Below are positions 43,098 to 51,471 of a DNA stretch of 64,000 nucleotides, piece after piece. The position numbers were made by a program, and so were the translations under genes. Origin of the DNA: UBA987 sp002292105 (GTDB lineage: Bacteria > Bacteroidota > Bacteroidia > NS11-12g > UBA9320); contig OX044357.1 in assembly GCA_943846675.1 (NCBI GenBank), positions 2,046,001-2,110,000 of the forward strand, in the 5' to 3' direction. The notes under the pieces are model-generated. The model saw only the letters and a program-made list of their open reading frames with translations. It was not told where the DNA came from and did no database searches. The stretch's first letter is position 1, and each line of letters opens with the position of its first letter.

Positions 43098-44306
43098 ATG
43101 AACTCAAAAATAAAGACATACATCCTGCTATTTGCAGCAAGTTTATTCATAGTTTCCTGCGGAAAGCATGATGAAGACGAACATAAACACCAAAGTGGTG
43201 AAGAATCCGAACACCAAGAACACGGAGAAGGTCATGAGGAAGAAGTGCATTTATCCGAACAACAAGTTCAATCATTAGGAATAACATCTGACACTCTTCC
43301 TTTCCGCAATATCAGTTCATACGTGGAGGCAAACGGACAACTTGAAGTGCCTCCTCAGAATGAGGCTACCGTTACTGCTATTGTTGGTTCTAACGTAAGG
43401 CTTATTAAGGTTATTGAAGGAGACAAAGTGCGCAAGGGCCAAGTATTGGCTTATCTAAGCCACCCAAATCTGATCAAGATTCAAACCGATTACATTAATA
43501 ACTGGAACCAACTTCAATACCTAGAAAAAGAATATCATCGGCAAAAGACTCTATATGATGAGAAAGTTGGATCAGGCAAAGTGTTTCAGAAAACCCAAGC
43601 TGAATACCAATCCATGAAAGGCATGGTCAAAGGTGGTGAAGCTCAATTAAAACAAATGGGATTGGGTTTGAACCAAATCCAACAAAGCGAAATCTATGAA
43701 CAAGTCCCTGTAATTAGCCCTATTGATGGACATGTTCGGTTAGTAGAAGTTAAGACAGGGCAATATGTCGAACCTCACACGGAAATGTTTGAGATCGTCA
43801 ATATCGAGCACATCCATGCTGATTTGATGGTATTTGAAAAAGACATGCACAAGGTCAAACAAGGTCAAAGAATTCGCTTCACAATCGAATCATTACCTGG
43901 TCAAGAATTAGAGGCTAAAATCTATTCGGTGGGTAAAGCATTTGAGCAAGAACCCAAAGCGATTCATCTCCATGCAGAAATTGAAAACAAGAAAGGGTTG
44001 CTAATTCCAGGAATGTATATAAGAGGCCGCATTATGATAAATGATGTTCAAAGCTATGCGTTACCAGAGGCTGGTGTTGTCCGTGAGGGAGAAAAATATT
44101 TCATTTTTACGGCGAAAAAAGAAACTGACAACGGTGAAACTGAATGGGCATTTGAACCTGTTGAGGTAATAGTGGGTGCAAAAGATGATGGCTGGATCGA
44201 GGTTAAATTATTAAAGCCATTGAAACATGGGACTACCGTTGCGTGGAATAACGCTTACTATATACTGGCAGAAATGAAAAAAGGGGAAGCGGAACACAAC
44301 CATTAA
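43098..44306 (+). CDS. RND adaptor (CzcB/CusB-like) with His/Glu-rich segment
   Basis: Start at 43098 (M-N-S-K-I-K-T-Y), since the longer frame overlaps the pump gene. The 402-residue lipoprotein has lipobox I-V-S-C (C22), then a metal-chelating stretch of His and Glu residues up to about 66 and a membrane-fusion adaptor fold: barrel-sandwich halves around 80-220 (V-R-K-G-Q-V-L-A-Y-L), a hairpin and a beta-barrel. It bridges the fused pump and channel. The His-rich N-terminus differs from the Cys-based domain of the adaptor at 16047, which fits a different metal preference. Confidence 0.9.
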   Translation: MNSKIKTYILLFAASLFIVSCGKHDEDEHKHQSGEESEHQEHGEGHEEEVHLSEQQVQSLGITSDTLPFRNISSYVEANGQLEVPPQNEATVTAIVGSNVRLIKVIEGDKVRKGQVLAYLSHPNLIKIQTDYINNWNQLQYLEKEYHRQKTLYDEKVGSGKVFQKTQAEYQSMKGMVKGGEAQLKQMGLGLNQIQQSEIYEQVPVISPIDGHVRLVEVKTGQYVEPHTEMFEIVNIEHIHADLMVFEKDMHKVKQGQRIRFTIESLPGQELEAKIYSVGKAFEQEPKAIHLHAEIENKKGLLIPGMYIRGRIMINDVQSYALPEAGVVREGEKYFIFTAKKETDNGETEWAFEPVEVIVGAKDDGWIEVKLLKPLKHGTTVAWNNAYYILAEMKKGEAEHNH

Positions 44307-44316
44307 TTTGACAATT

Positions 44317-44916
44317 ATGAAGTTTTATCAAGTTGCATTACCAATATTTACTGTAGTATACCTCCTTCAAGTATTTCTAATTCAGAGTTACGTTCAATGG
44401 AAAAAGACTGGTGTCAAACCATACGTCTTTGGCAATACTGATAGTCCACATGACTATTGTGGTAAGGTATATAAACTAATGGTAATTGGCACGTGGGTTT
44501 CAATCGCTGTTTATTCCTTTTTTTACGAGCATTATGAGTTAATACAACCTTTTCGGTATTTGGAATTTGATTGGTTACAGCATGTAGGATTTGGACTAGG
44601 ACTTACCTCGTTTGTCTGGATTATTATTGCACAAAACCAAATGGCTGCGTCTTGGAGAATTGGGATCAATTACAATGAAAAAACCGAGTTGATGAAAACT
44701 GGGGCATTTCATATCTCACGTAATCCCATTTTTCTTGGTGTAATGATTTCTTACTTAGGCACATTCCTAATTATTCCCAATGCTTTGACTTTTGGTGTTT
44801 TGCTTGTGACCTATGTGACGCTTCAAATACAGGTCAGGCTGGAAGAGGAGTACCTCACCACTACACATGGTAACTCCTATGTGGAATATTCCAAATCTGT
44901 TCGAAGATGGATATAA
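44317..44916 (+). CDS. Isoprenylcysteine methyltransferase-like membrane protein
   Basis: Start at the ATG at 44317 (M-K-F-Y-Q-V-A-L-P), three codons into the frame. The 199-residue protein has four membrane helices and the C-terminal ICMT/PEMT signature: F-H-I-S-R-N-P-I-F-L-G, L-E-E-E-Y-L and Y-S-K-S-V-R-R-W-I. Such small methyltransferase-family proteins are often encoded between Zn/Cd efflux genes in Bacteroidota. The substrate is unknown. It is in the operon between the adaptor and the ATPase. Confidence 0.8.
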   Translation: MKFYQVALPIFTVVYLLQVFLIQSYVQWKKTGVKPYVFGNTDSPHDYCGKVYKLMVIGTWVSIAVYSFFYEHYELIQPFRYLEFDWLQHVGFGLGLTSFVWIIIAQNQMAASWRIGINYNEKTELMKTGAFHISRNPIFLGVMISYLGTFLIIPNALTFGVLLVTYVTLQIQVRLEEEYLTTTHGNSYVEYSKSVRRWI

Positions 44917-44926
44917 AGGATATAAT

Positions 44927-46843
44927 ATGAAAGCGAATAGTAAAAACAGGCACTTGCAGAACAATGGGGAAAGAAACCCTGTGTCTAATAAATACCGTGA
45001 ATACATACCAGCGCTTCTCAGTTTTATTTTGTTGGGTACAGGGTTAATTCTCGAAAACGTCCGTCCAGATATTTTCCAAGACAGATGGCAACTAATAGTT
45101 TACGGCATCGCTTACTATATAGTTGGTAAACCAGTTGTTTTGAAAGCCTTGAAAAACCTGTTTACGGTTAACGTGTTCAACGAATTTTTCCTTATGAGCT
45201 TGGCCACAATTGGGGCCTTCGCAATTGGAGAATATGCCGAAGGAGTTGCGGTAATGTTGTTCTATACGGTTGGAGAATTATTTCAGGCGGCAGCCATAAA
45301 TAAAGCTAGGCGTTCAATTGAGTCACTGTTACGATTACAAGTTGAAGAAGTTACGGTTTTAGAGGAAGGACAACCGATTGTCAAACACCCAAAAGAGGTT
45401 GAAATCGGCCAAAGTATTGAAGTAAAGCCTGGTGAAAAAGTGGCATTGGATGGACTGTTAGTTAGTAAACATGCTTCATTTAACACGGCAGCGCTTACAG
45501 GAGAATCTGTACCAGATGATAAAAAGATAGGAGACACAGTACTTGCCGGAATGGTGAACTTAAATACATTAGCTGAAATCAGGGTTACCACCAAATACGA
45601 AGATACTAAGCTCTCTAAGATCCTTAAACTCGTACAAGAAGCTACTGGACGAAAAGCAAAAACACAACGTTTTATTACCAAGTTTGCTAAGGTATATACA
45701 CCTATCGTCGTATTACTGGCGGTTGCTTTGACATTTCTCCCTTACTTTTTTATCGAACCTTATGTCTTTAGCGACTGGCTCTACCGGGCGCTTGTCTTCT
45801 TAGTTATCTCCTGCCCTTGTGCATTGGTTGTATCTATCCCACTTGGCTACTTTGGAGGTATTGGAGCAGCATCGAGAAATGGAATACTTTTTAAAGGCTC
45901 CAATTATCTTGACCAAATAACCAAAGTGAATACGGTAGTGATGGACAAAACTGGGACACTCACTAAAGGCATTTTTGAAGTACAACAGGTAGTCTCAAAT
46001 GAATTTGACAGCCCAGATTTCATAAAGGTGGTGGCGGCATTGGAGGTCAACTCTACCCACCCAATTGCGCAAGCGATTGTAAAATATGTAGGTGTGGATT
46101 ACAAAAAAATACCCATTTCAGATGTTGAAGAAATACCAGGACACGGTCTCAAAGGAAAAGTGAACAACAATGAGGTGTTAGCAGGAAATGGGAAACTACT
46201 TCACAAATTCAATGTGCCTTTTGATAACCAGCTTGACATGATGACCGAAACTACTGTATTGGTTGCTGTTGATGGCCGGTTTGCTGGTTACATTACTATT
46301 GCAGATACACTAAAAGATGATGCAGAAATAGCCATACAAGCCCTTCATGATGCCAATATCCAAGAGGTCATTATGCTTTCGGGGGATAAACAGGCCGTAG
46401 TGCAAAAGATAGCCACTCAATTGGGGTTGGATAAAGCCTATGGAGGATTATTACCAGAAGATAAAGTACATGAAGTTGAAGGCTTAAAAAGCAAAGGCCG
46501 GGTAGTTGCTTTCGTTGGTGACGGCATAAACGATGCACCTGTTATTGCAATCGCGGATGTTGGTATCGCAATGGGTGGATTGGGCAGTGATGCCGCCATT
46601 GAAACAGCAGATATAGTAATTCAAACTGATCATCCATCAAAAATTGTCACAGCAATAAAAATTGGCAAAGCCACAAAACGCATTGTTTGGCAAAACATAG
46701 GTTTGGCATTTGGCGTAAAATTAATAGTATTGTTATTTGGAGCTGGTGGTTTAGCCTCTATGTGGGAGGCCGTATTCGCAGACGTTGGGGTTGCGCTGTT
46801 GGCAATTTTTAATGCAATAAGAATACAGAAAATGAAATTTTAA
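44927..46843 (+). CDS. zntA: Zn/Cd-type P1B ATPase (ZntA-like) without HMA domain
   Basis: Start at 44927 (M-K-A-N-S-K-N-R), because the longer frame overlaps the previous gene. The 638-residue ATPase has T-G-E-S, the ion-site motif S-C-P-C-A-L-V, D-K-T-G-T-L-T, the N-domain H-P in S-T-H-P-I-A-Q and G-D-G-I-N-D-A-P. The last helix F-A-D-V-G-V-A-L-L-A-I-F-N-A-I-R carries the Asp typical of Zn/Cd/Pb exporters. It lacks N-terminal metal-binding domains. It would pump the metal from cytoplasm to periplasm, where the RND system takes over. Confidence 0.92.
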   Translation: MKANSKNRHLQNNGERNPVSNKYREYIPALLSFILLGTGLILENVRPDIFQDRWQLIVYGIAYYIVGKPVVLKALKNLFTVNVFNEFFLMSLATIGAFAIGEYAEGVAVMLFYTVGELFQAAAINKARRSIESLLRLQVEEVTVLEEGQPIVKHPKEVEIGQSIEVKPGEKVALDGLLVSKHASFNTAALTGESVPDDKKIGDTVLAGMVNLNTLAEIRVTTKYEDTKLSKILKLVQEATGRKAKTQRFITKFAKVYTPIVVLLAVALTFLPYFFIEPYVFSDWLYRALVFLVISCPCALVVSIPLGYFGGIGAASRNGILFKGSNYLDQITKVNTVVMDKTGTLTKGIFEVQQVVSNEFDSPDFIKVVAALEVNSTHPIAQAIVKYVGVDYKKIPISDVEEIPGHGLKGKVNNNEVLAGNGKLLHKFNVPFDNQLDMMTETTVLVAVDGRFAGYITIADTLKDDAEIAIQALHDANIQEVIMLSGDKQAVVQKIATQLGLDKAYGGLLPEDKVHEVEGLKSKGRVVAFVGDGINDAPVIAIADVGIAMGGLGSDAAIETADIVIQTDHPSKIVTAIKIGKATKRIVWQNIGLAFGVKLIVLLFGAGGLASMWEAVFADVGVALLAIFNAIRIQKMKF

Positions 46844-46891
46844 AATTCAACTACATTATAATAGTTGATGCCAAACCATGACAAAATAAAA

Positions 46892-46918
46892 AGCCACCCA
46901 TTGAAAAAATGGATGGCT
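46892..46918. terminator. Terminator hairpin between convergent genes
   Basis: AGCCA-C-CCATT (46892-46902) pairs with AATGG-A-TGGCT (46908-46918) around a short A-rich loop with one mismatch; A/T tracts lie on both sides. It can stop transcription of zntA and of the lipoprotein gene on the other strand. Confidence 0.75.
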
Positions 46919-46947
46919 ACAGGTTTAAAGTGTAGTATTTAAATTTG

Positions 46948-48069
46948 TTATTTAGGGTCGATACGGTATACCTGGTTTGTAATGGAGCTTACAAACCAAA
47001 GCTTACCATCAGTATCTGCTTTAAGCCCCATGATACCTTTTTTACCAGTGTCGAATCTAGCTAACTCTATACCTGATTCAACATTGTAGGCTATTATCTC
47101 ACCAGTTTCGAAATCTGAAACATACAACACGTTATTGCTTAATTCTATTCCTGCTGGTTTCTTCAAATTCTTATCTGAGAAAATCTTCCAATCAGCACCT
47201 GTCATATCCCAATGCTCTTGTAGCTTTTCGTTAATCAATGCTAAATCTGTGGATTTAGATCCCGTTTTTGTATCCATTTTAAGGATTCTAGCATTACCAG
47301 AATCTACGATATATAACCATCCTGTAGTATGATCTAAAACTAAGTGACTAGCAACTCCGTCCAAGCGTTTTACTTTAATTTCTCTGTATCTGTGTACAAT
47401 CCCGTCATCATGGTCAGAGTTTCCTGGTCCATGATCTGCTTGAAAATCATACATACAGATATGCGCGTTATAGCCATCGAAAACCCAAAATGCATTGTCT
47501 TTGTCAGACTCAATACCCATCGAATATGGGCTGCCATGTAACATATCTAAATGACTACCATTTCCACCAGAAGGTCGTGCGTAAACATTCATATCGCTAC
47601 TCCACAGTGATGGCCCTGTAAAAGATCCACCTTGGCGATTCGCATCTTGTATTTCAGCACCTGTTGCCCAATTACCATTCTCTTTACTAAAAGACATAGA
47701 AGAAGGCAAAGCCATAAAGTGCCATGAATTCCCATCTTTTCTATATTCCGTACTTTGATTTGCTAGCCCAGCGTTCGATATTGTGATTGTGGTTCCACCT
47801 GTTCTTTCTGTCCCTTTGTTTAATACCCAAAGTTCATTTGCTCTAGTCGGATGAAAATCTAGATCCCAAGGCGCTATGATTTGATTTGTTTGATCAGCTA
47901 TCAGTGTAAGCTCAGGGGTATTCAACCCATATTGATCTGATGTTGCAGGTGCATAGAATGCAGGTACAGTGTTTACGTTTTCAGGAGTGGGTTTAATATC
48001 TTCTTCCTTTTCTTTACATGCAGAAAGCACCAATGTGCTGCACATAACAGCTAATAAAATCTTTTTCAT
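46948..48069 (-). CDS. Propeller-like lipoprotein with H-G-P-G-N-S-D-H-D-D-G motif (copy 2)
   Basis: Start at 48067-48069 (M-K-K-I-L-L-A-V-M), giving 373 residues; the 17 extra codons upstream are not signal-like. Lipobox L-V-L-S-A-C (C18). It is clearly homologous over its full length to the product at 9263, with long identical blocks such as R-P-S-G-G-N-G-S-H-L-D-M-L-H-G-S-P and D-H-G-P-G-N-S-D-H-D-D-G, and the same end (Y/I-R-I-D-P). The two copies lie near the two ends of the metal island. Function unknown; a surface metal- or ligand-binding propeller is likely. Confidence 0.75.
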   Translation of the reverse strand: MKKILLAVMCSTLVLSACKEKEEDIKPTPENVNTVPAFYAPATSDQYGLNTPELTLIADQTNQIIAPWDLDFHPTRANELWVLNKGTERTGGTTITISNAGLANQSTEYRKDGNSWHFMALPSSMSFSKENGNWATGAEIQDANRQGGSFTGPSLWSSDMNVYARPSGGNGSHLDMLHGSPYSMGIESDKDNAFWVFDGYNAHICMYDFQADHGPGNSDHDDGIVHRYREIKVKRLDGVASHLVLDHTTGWLYIVDSGNARILKMDTKTGSKSTDLALINEKLQEHWDMTGADWKIFSDKNLKKPAGIELSNNVLYVSDFETGEIIAYNVESGIELARFDTGKKGIMGLKADTDGKLWFVSSITNQVYRIDPK

Positions 48070-48187
48070 TTGTCCTATATTTTTTGCGAATATCCTAAAT
48101 TTAAACTTAATGACTTTCAAAACCGTGTCAATTGTAACGTCTTAAATAGCTAACCTAGTAACTCAGTTAAATTGTATATTCGCCTTT

Positions 48188-48877
48188 ATGAAACATTTAC
48201 TTTCTATAATCATGGTAGTTATTGCTAGCATAGGTAGTGCTCAAAATTTAGCCATTCTGCCTTCTCAGAAGATTGACTGCGAAATTAGCACAACGGAGAT
48301 TAATGAATTCGACATACTATTCTCGACTACAACACCGGAAGCCATTACGTTTCGATGGGAGTTATTGGACAACACTGTTCCTGCGGATTGGGATTACTCC
48401 CTTTGTGATTACACTACATGTTACATTGGAATTCCTGAAAAATCGGACATGAAAAGAATATCGCTTGAAGAATCTACAAACGGCACTAAAGGTTTCTTGA
48501 AGATAAACGTTCTTACTGCAAACTCTAATGGTTCTTATATCATGCGGTATTATGTTTACGATTCAGCGGATCGTAACCGAGGTGATACAGTTGTATTTAA
48601 TTTCATAAACACTACAGTATCTGTTTCGGAAATAGTTGGCAATTCTGAAGTAAAGTTATTCCCTAACCCCGCTAATGATTTCATCATAGTTGAAAGTGAA
48701 AATATGAATTCAGAATTGGAAATCGTAGATGTATCTGGTCAGGTCTTGTATAAGCAACATCTAGTTGGAGTAGCTGAACACCGAATTGATCTTTCTAACC
48801 TGAACGGTGGAGTTTATTTGGTTTTCTTAAGGGCAGAAGGCATTCTCCGCCAGTCGAGAATAATACTATCTAACTAA
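48188..48877 (+). CDS. T9SS-tailed secreted protein of unknown function
   Basis: A 229-residue protein with a signal peptide (1-18, G-S-A-Q), a beta-sandwich-like region with W-D-Y-S-L-C-D-Y-T-T-C-Y-I-G-I-P (C78 and C83 area) and a T9SS type A tail (about 155-229, L-F-P-N-P-A-N-D-F). Similar small proteins with the C-D-Y-x-x-C-Y pattern occur in flavobacteria without known task. It is the first gene of an operon with two cupredoxin genes (gap 6 bp), so it may assist them. Confidence 0.7.
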   Translation: MKHLLSIIMVVIASIGSAQNLAILPSQKIDCEISTTEINEFDILFSTTTPEAITFRWELLDNTVPADWDYSLCDYTTCYIGIPEKSDMKRISLEESTNGTKGFLKINVLTANSNGSYIMRYYVYDSADRNRGDTVVFNFINTTVSVSEIVGNSEVKLFPNPANDFIIVESENMNSELEIVDVSGQVLYKQHLVGVAEHRIDLSNLNGGVYLVFLRAEGILRQSRIILSN

Positions 48878-48883
48878 CGCTTT

Positions 48884-49741
48884 ATGCGTACCAGTTTCTT
48901 AATAACCATATTCTTATTAATGGTTAACTGTGTTATAGCACAAGTAGATACACTGAACATATACATTAACGCTGGACAGGTCCAGATTATTGACAGCAAT
49001 AAATTTGGTGCAAAGGCCTTCAACAAAACACCCAAATTTGATTTTAACGCACAGGTTTTTAGATTTCATAAAGGGCAATCCACGTTCCTTCGATTACATA
49101 ACGGGGATAGCATAACTCACTTAATAGATATTGAAAGCTTTACAACACAGTTAAAAGTTGTTAAAAACGGAGTTACAGGATTTTCTCTGGAATTTAAAAA
49201 TACAGGTGCTTTTCGAATTTTTGAGTCATCAACCGAAGCAGAGCAACTGTATTTAGGGCTTAGTGGTCTGTTTGTAGTTGAAGATAAACAAAGTGGACAT
49301 TTCTTTTGGAATCTGAAGGAGTTTCAATCTGATTTTAACCGAAATATTGCCGAAGGAAGGAGTATTGATATGGAAAATTACAAACCCAATTATTTCCTAA
49401 TAAATGGTTTAAGCAACCCTAAAATTGACTTAGATACCCTTGCAAAAGTGAGAGGAAATGTTGGCGACACAATTCAGCTCTATATTTTAAACTCAGGGAA
49501 CTCAGTTCATTCGCTTCATTTTCATGGTTATCATGTCAAAGTGATTTACTCTAGTCGGAGAAATGATGCAATTGGATGGGTAAAAGACACGTATGCGCTT
49601 TATAAGGACGAGGTAGTTCAATTTGAAATTGTACCTGACAAACCTGGGGAGTACCCTGTCCATGATCACAATTTAGTAGCCATTTCAGCGAATCTTATTT
49701 ATCCAAACGGGATGTTTACCACATTGGTCATTATGCCATGA
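48884..49741 (+). CDS. Two-domain cupredoxin protein lacking the type 1 Cys
   Basis: The 285-residue protein has a signal peptide (1-19) and two cupredoxin-like domains. The second carries H-S-L-H-F-H-G-Y-H-V and P-G-E-Y-P-V-H-D-H-N, matching the places of the H-x-H-G and H-C-H motifs of multicopper oxidases; but Cys is replaced by Asp (H-D-H), so a type 1 copper site is not expected. The first domain has no H-x-H motif. It overlaps the next gene by 4 bp, which encodes a complementary cupredoxin protein, so the two may work as one complex. Confidence 0.75.
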   Translation: MRTSFLITIFLLMVNCVIAQVDTLNIYINAGQVQIIDSNKFGAKAFNKTPKFDFNAQVFRFHKGQSTFLRLHNGDSITHLIDIESFTTQLKVVKNGVTGFSLEFKNTGAFRIFESSTEAEQLYLGLSGLFVVEDKQSGHFFWNLKEFQSDFNRNIAEGRSIDMENYKPNYFLINGLSNPKIDLDTLAKVRGNVGDTIQLYILNSGNSVHSLHFHGYHVKVIYSSRRNDAIGWVKDTYALYKDEVVQFEIVPDKPGEYPVHDHNLVAISANLIYPNGMFTTLVIMP

Positions 49742-50931
49742 GATTAATCGTTCTATATATATCACTATTGTTCAGTACTTCTTTGTTTGGACAATCAAAA
49801 ACATTGCTCATTGCTCGCAATTCTGGCGAAAAGGTTTTGGCAGATGGTAAGAAAATTAAGTCCATGGGGTACGCAACTAAACTATCTGAAAATCCTGGTA
49901 TACCAGGCCCAACTTTGACCTATTACGAAGGAGATTCCGTTACGATTGACCTATGGAACGTGTCTCAAGGAGCTCCTCATACCATTCATCTACATGGTTT
50001 GGACGTAGATCAACAGAATGATGGGGTACCACACCTATCCTTCACGGTAGGACATATGGAGCATGGGTTTTATAAGTTCCAAGCACCTCACCCTGGGACA
50101 TATTTATATCATTGCCATGTCGTTTCTGCAATTCATGTTCAAGGAGGTATGTACGGCTTGCTCATAGTTAAACCTAGAAATGATGAAAATAAAACGTGGT
50201 CAAACGGATATGAATTTGTCAATGACTACAATTTTCTTTTTTCTGAAATTGACACAGTATGGCATCAGGACTCAGTTATGGCTCATTCGACGACCCACAC
50301 GCGTGTCAAAATCCCAGATTACAACCCGAGTTATTTTCTGAGTAACGGCTCCTCGGGAAGTCAACTGTCAGGGCACAAAATAGACTTGCTTAAAGGAAGT
50401 CAGACTTATGTTAGAGTAGCCAATATTGGTTATTACGGAAATAGGATAACTTGGCCTCCCAACGTTGAAGTAACAATTATTGATTCTGACGGCCGACCAA
50501 TTCCAAATCCTTATAAATCAGACACGCTATATATGTTTCCTGGAGAACGGTATGGTGTTCTGCTTGAATCTGATATTGTTCTCATTGATTCTTTTAGAGT
50601 AGAATACCTTGATATGAATACATTAAAAACCAAGGGAGAATTGTTTTTAACCTATTCCGTTGTAGATGATTTGAATATTGAAGATCTTCAAAAATCTGGA
50701 TTACGCATCTATCCTAATCCATCAAATGGGAAGCTGTTTATCAATGCACCAGGAAGTTTGCAATCGCCTGAAAGCATACATATTTATTCAATTGAAGGCC
50801 GATTAATGCACCAGGTTGATCCAGTTGGTACACAAACACTTTTTGACGTTTCGCTGGTTTCTGGAACATATTTGATCGTAGTTCGCTTAACTAACGGCAT
50901 AGTTCTTAAAAAGCGAGTAGTGATACTTTAA
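49738..50931 (+). CDS. Two-domain multicopper oxidase with T9SS tail
   Basis: A 397-residue protein with a signal peptide (1-18). The first domain has H-T-I-H-L-H-G-L-D-V and Y-L-Y-H-C-H-V-V-S-A-I-H-V-Q-G-G-M, that is H-x-H-G plus H-C-H...H...M, in which the Cys and Met are type 1 ligands. A second cupredoxin-like domain (about 160-310) lacks such motifs. A T9SS type A tail ends the protein (about 320-397, I-Y-P-N-P-S-N-G-K). It resembles a two-domain oxidase that must associate with another unit to build its trinuclear site; the gene overlapping upstream is the obvious candidate. Confidence 0.8.
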   Translation: MRLIVLYISLLFSTSLFGQSKTLLIARNSGEKVLADGKKIKSMGYATKLSENPGIPGPTLTYYEGDSVTIDLWNVSQGAPHTIHLHGLDVDQQNDGVPHLSFTVGHMEHGFYKFQAPHPGTYLYHCHVVSAIHVQGGMYGLLIVKPRNDENKTWSNGYEFVNDYNFLFSEIDTVWHQDSVMAHSTTHTRVKIPDYNPSYFLSNGSSGSQLSGHKIDLLKGSQTYVRVANIGYYGNRITWPPNVEVTIIDSDGRPIPNPYKSDTLYMFPGERYGVLLESDIVLIDSFRVEYLDMNTLKTKGELFLTYSVVDDLNIEDLQKSGLRIYPNPSNGKLFINAPGSLQSPESIHIYSIEGRLMHQVDPVGTQTLFDVSLVSGTYLIVVRLTNGIVLKKRVVIL

Positions 50932-51204
50932 ATTTGTACGAAACTAAACCAGTTTCTAACCCTCTCACTTCCTCATATTTTTTAACTGTTTATGTACAAG
51001 TTTGATTACTACGTTGCTGATGCTGTATTCGTAAGTACTTTGAACACCCTCTAACATTTGAAATTCTTGTCTAGTATATTGACTGCTCAACATCAAAGGT
51101 TAGCATCTCTGACTATTCACGCGGTTTAGTATTGGTAAAATATAAGAGAATCGAACTTTAATTCAGTTTAAACCAAAAACTGAGGTAAATCTATTAGACA
51201 TTTA

Positions 51205-51356
51205 TGTGCACACTGTGGGTCTTATCGTTTTTCGTAAGTCACCTAGAAAAAGCCGAAGATTGGATCTTTGGTTTATGAGAAATTTACTTAATATCACACC
51301 TAAGGTCTGGACAAAACATTGGATATTAGGTTAATTCCCTCTATCTAGCAATATCA
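51205..51356. repeat. Dispersed intergenic repeat, copy C (diverged)
   Basis: The gene-free interval 50932-51471 contains a poorly conserved copy: GGGTCTTATCGTTTTTCG, GAAGATTGG and GGATATTAGG..TTCCCTCTA..CTAGC align in order with copies B and D. Otherwise the interval shows nothing recognisable. It separates the cupredoxin operon from the convergent cytochrome operon. Confidence 0.45.
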
Positions 51357-51471
51357 TAGACTTCCAGCTAAAAAAGTGAAACGGGAAATATCTAAACCAA
51401 GTAAATTGTAAAACTCTTCTTACAGTTCGGAATTCGATTACTCCTATCTAAGATAATTAGTAATCTCTTTT

